The notes beneath the pieces are model-generated. The model was given only the letters and a program-made list of their open reading frames with translations. It ran no database searches and was not told the origin of the DNA. Below are positions 62,901-64,000 of a stretch of 64,000 bases of DNA, piece after piece (position 1 is the first letter of the stretch; every line of letters begins with the position of its first letter). The position numbers and the translations under genes are program-made. The stretch spans positions 62,001 to 126,000 of the forward strand of contig JAFMVD010000008.1 of assembly GCA_025499625.1 (NCBI GenBank). Reading direction: 5' to 3'. Origin of the DNA: Carboxylicivirga fragile (lineage in GTDB: Bacteria; Bacteroidota; Bacteroidia; Bacteroidales; Marinilabiliaceae).

Positions 62901-64000
62901 ATATCAGCCGTCCAGAAGGTTCCATTATCGTATGAATTACCCCAAACACGAGAAACCAAACTGTATTGTTGTTCAGGCTTGAAATTGCGCTCATACATAT
63001 CAAACCAATATTCTTCAATAGCCGACTGCTCGGTTGTATACAAATGTATTCCTAGGTCACGTATCTCATCATTCCCAGTAATGCTTCCCCAATGGATTAG
63101 TGAAGAGTTAAACTGCATACTTTCCGAGGTTGACTCCTGGTCATTTCCCTGAGGGAAGCTGGCAAAACCATTTGCCCAGCAATGTCCGGCATAGGGACTA
63201 AAATTCCTTAGGAAAGGAAAAGTATCATCATTCCTGTTAGGTGAAGCTGCATCTCTAACCAACAGATTAACCATATCGCCCCATTGAGCTGCCCATCCTG
63301 GCTCAAACTGTTCCATAAAGGCGGCAGCATGAATAAAGTAACCCCAATGGAAGTGATGATCATTCAGGTTGCCATCCTGACCATGACCGGCAGGATAGCC
63401 AATCATTGCCGACCAATCAGAGTTATAATAGAAGAGAAAAGCTACTTCCCCACTTTGATAAGTCAACCAATCTTCCAATCGTTCTTTTACGGTCGCAATC
63501 ATTTTGTCACGAGCCTCAGTGTTGCCCATCTGATCGGCAATACGAGCCGTTTGTATTAATCGATTCATCACCTGACCTTCGTTATAAGAATCTGTCCAGG
63601 TTGCTAAAGCATCATTTTCAATCTGAGAGATTTTAGAAGCTAGTTCAGCAGGACTAAAACCATCGCTGTAATTAGCTAGATAAGGCATAGTAGGTAAGAT
63701 GCCCTTATAGGTATATTCAACAGCAAATGTATTTCCTGCCAAGGTTTTAAGCTCTCCTCTAACCGATTCATAGCTGTATTGATTTGGCAGTGCTGATGAT
63801 ACAGCCAAATTAGCCCACTGATGAGGAAGTAAGCCCAAGAGAACATCTGTATCTGTTCCTTCTTTTACATCGGTACTTACGATAAAGGTAGTTGTTGTTT
63901 TTGAGGTACTTTCGTCGAAAGACCAATTGGCAGTAGTGTTTGTAGGAAACACATAGGCATATTGTTTATATTCTTCAGCTACAGTGGTAACATTTGCTGC
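59945..64000 (-). CDS. GH81 endo-beta-1,3-glucanase, multimodular, T9SS-secreted (5' end outside window)
   Basis: The frame is open to the last base, so the N-terminus lies outside; 1351 residues are visible. The GH81 catalytic domain fills the first ~500: MIGYPAGHGQDGNLNDHHFHWGYF-type block with the Asp, and NDQESTSESMQ with the paired catalytic Glu residues. Then an Ig-like region, a CBM6-like module (~600-770; GISYVDVSAGNAGDYRTDENV), a PKD-like (~775-860) and an Ig-like domain (~865-945), two copies of a ~105-residue module (SSEAxxGxFxxGYNYxF...) separated by an FN3 domain, and a T9SS type A tail (APYPNPVTSFLNIE...LKIIKK). It cuts laminarin-type beta-1,3-glucan outside the cell. It may belong to a separate, laminarin-directed locus. 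Confidence 0.92.
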   Translation of the reverse strand, partial: AANVTTVAEEYKQYAYVFPTNTTANWSFDESTSKTTTTFIVSTDVKEGTDTDVLLGLLPHQWANLAVSSALPNQYSYESVRGELKTLAGNTFAVEYTYKGILPTMPYLANYSDGFSPAELASKISQIENDALATWTDSYNEGQVMNRLIQTARIADQMGNTEARDKMIATVKERLEDWLTYQSGEVAFLFYYNSDWSAMIGYPAGHGQDGNLNDHHFHWGYFIHAAAFMEQFEPGWAAQWGDMVNLLVRDAASPNRNDDTFPFLRNFSPYAGHCWANGFASFPQGNDQESTSESMQFNSSLIHWGSITGNDEIRDLGIHLYTTEQSAIEEYWFDMYERNFKPEQQYSLVSRVWGNSYDNGTFWTADIAASYGIEMYPIHGGSLYLGHNTAYVEKLWNEIKANTGILSNEENPNLWHDVMWEYQAFIDPQGAIDLYNSNPDRNLKFGISDAQTYHWLHNMNAMGTVNTGITADYPIAVVFDKDGDKTYVAHNYTNAPISVTFSDGYTLDVPANAMATSKDIDATGVLSSDFTRAYANGSVNLLVETTGAGITKVDFYDGSTFIGTKADAPYTFKADNLSLGVHGMYAKVYVGEDFIVSNTVDVQVGEQVPYLGTAFALPGVIDAGNYDKYEGGQGQGISYVDVSAGNAGDYRTDENVDATSDNSEGKFISHIATGEWTEYTIDVTESGLYSMAFRYASGNVNGGGPFSLVVDNEEIVSNISVPSTSTTSWDVWATKTVQDIALTEGEHVLRVEFSAGEFNFGKMTFTRTGDLPYSYPTASAGANVKVLWPLSTATLDATGSSESTGQALTYQWTQIYGPSLVTYDDNTIAQPSLSGLLEGVYRFKLEVTNVDMRTASDEVLVIVSSTANIVPTVSLTSPEEGASYKEGEEITIAASASDLDGTIQGVDFYQNDVLIDSDDTAPFAIEWTSTAGDYALSAKAIDDGGAIGESQAINMSFEEVRSCTGNSSEAREGSFSVGYNYEFETVGTDVTVTFELQDDKDGVVAYLFNENPFSETAMNHVEGKTFSTVLAGQPIGSTISVACKFAFAGGLAVTKYIQYVVGDNCQPDNEAPTAFTASVGEVTQSSVEILLNATDNSGALLYKISYNGITKTTTGISGEETSYKITALNPETSYSFSVTASDNSGNDAANNPIVLNATTTESTNNACSGTSSEASQGAFDIGYNYAFSTSGNDVNISFELLDIKDGQVAYLWNYTNGFVESGMSNSNGVFTTTLSNQTPGAVLQLACKFAYAGGLSVTKVFSYTVGDNCVPTNIGTNNNALKAPYPNPVTSFLNIELPSENSVVKVFDMKGVAIDVIEADSKQYQYDMRAYPAGIYFVLIDGQAPLKIIKK

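Overview
The window reads as a marine Bacteroidota chromosome segment, most likely from the Bacteroidia (Marinilabiliales-like; this placement is inference). The evidence is AT-rich DNA, a SusC/SusD pair, a one-protein hybrid two-component regulator (HTCS), six proteins with type IX secretion (T9SS) C-terminal sorting domains, many lipobox lipoproteins, -7 promoter boxes of the TAnnTTTG type, and DUF4248 and primase genes typical of Bacteroidota mobile elements.

Region 1 (1-7,500) is accessory DNA. It holds the end of a TPR protein, a decayed IS3-family transposase, an iteron-like array of GTTAAC units, a primase-helicase with zinc finger and TOPRIM, a coiled-coil protein, and two small proteins, one DUF4248-like. 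It looks like the replication end of an integrated element. No integrase or relaxase is visible. Region 2 (7,700-15,700) is a xylose module on the + strand: GntR-type regulator, xylulokinase, GH3 beta-xylosidase, xylose isomerase and a sugar:H+ symporter. An M50-type membrane peptidase (15,741-16,388) separates it from the next region.

Region 3 (16,440-59,800) is a very large sulfatase-rich polysaccharide utilisation locus. The left arm (- strand, 33,984 to 16,440) is susC, susD, GH3, GH9 and five S1 sulfatases. The HTCS gene follows on the + strand, with a GH5 gene cut by an in-frame stop. The right arm (- strand, 53,893 to 39,791) encodes a T9SS binding protein, a sulfatase, a T9SS jelly-roll protein, an alpha/beta-hydrolase esterase, a second sulfatase, an SGNH esterase, a GH10 xylanase, a gutted CE2-like esterase, a CE6-like esterase, a GH-A glycosidase and another T9SS jelly-roll protein. 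On the + strand lie a glycosidase-sulfatase fusion (54,151-58,131) and a ninth sulfatase. Xylanase, xylosidase, several acetyl esterases, nine sulfatase domains and linked xylose catabolism suggest a sulfated, acetylated xylose-rich polysaccharide, probably algal. That substrate is inference. The window ends inside a GH81 endo-beta-1,3-glucanase.

Two sequence patterns stand out. First, four PUL promoters (susC, the sulfatase operon at 21,490, the right arm at 53,893, and the fusion gene) share a 22-bp-spaced tandem site, GAAYGAW-N6-ACC-N6-GAACGAT with small deviations in the outer half, placed exactly 30 nt upstream of a -7 box. This is a candidate binding site of the HTCS. Second, three intergenic palindromic elements, each exactly 74 nt (2205, 23391, 34377), keep their ends and a 12-nt loop position while the stem sequences change in a compensated way.
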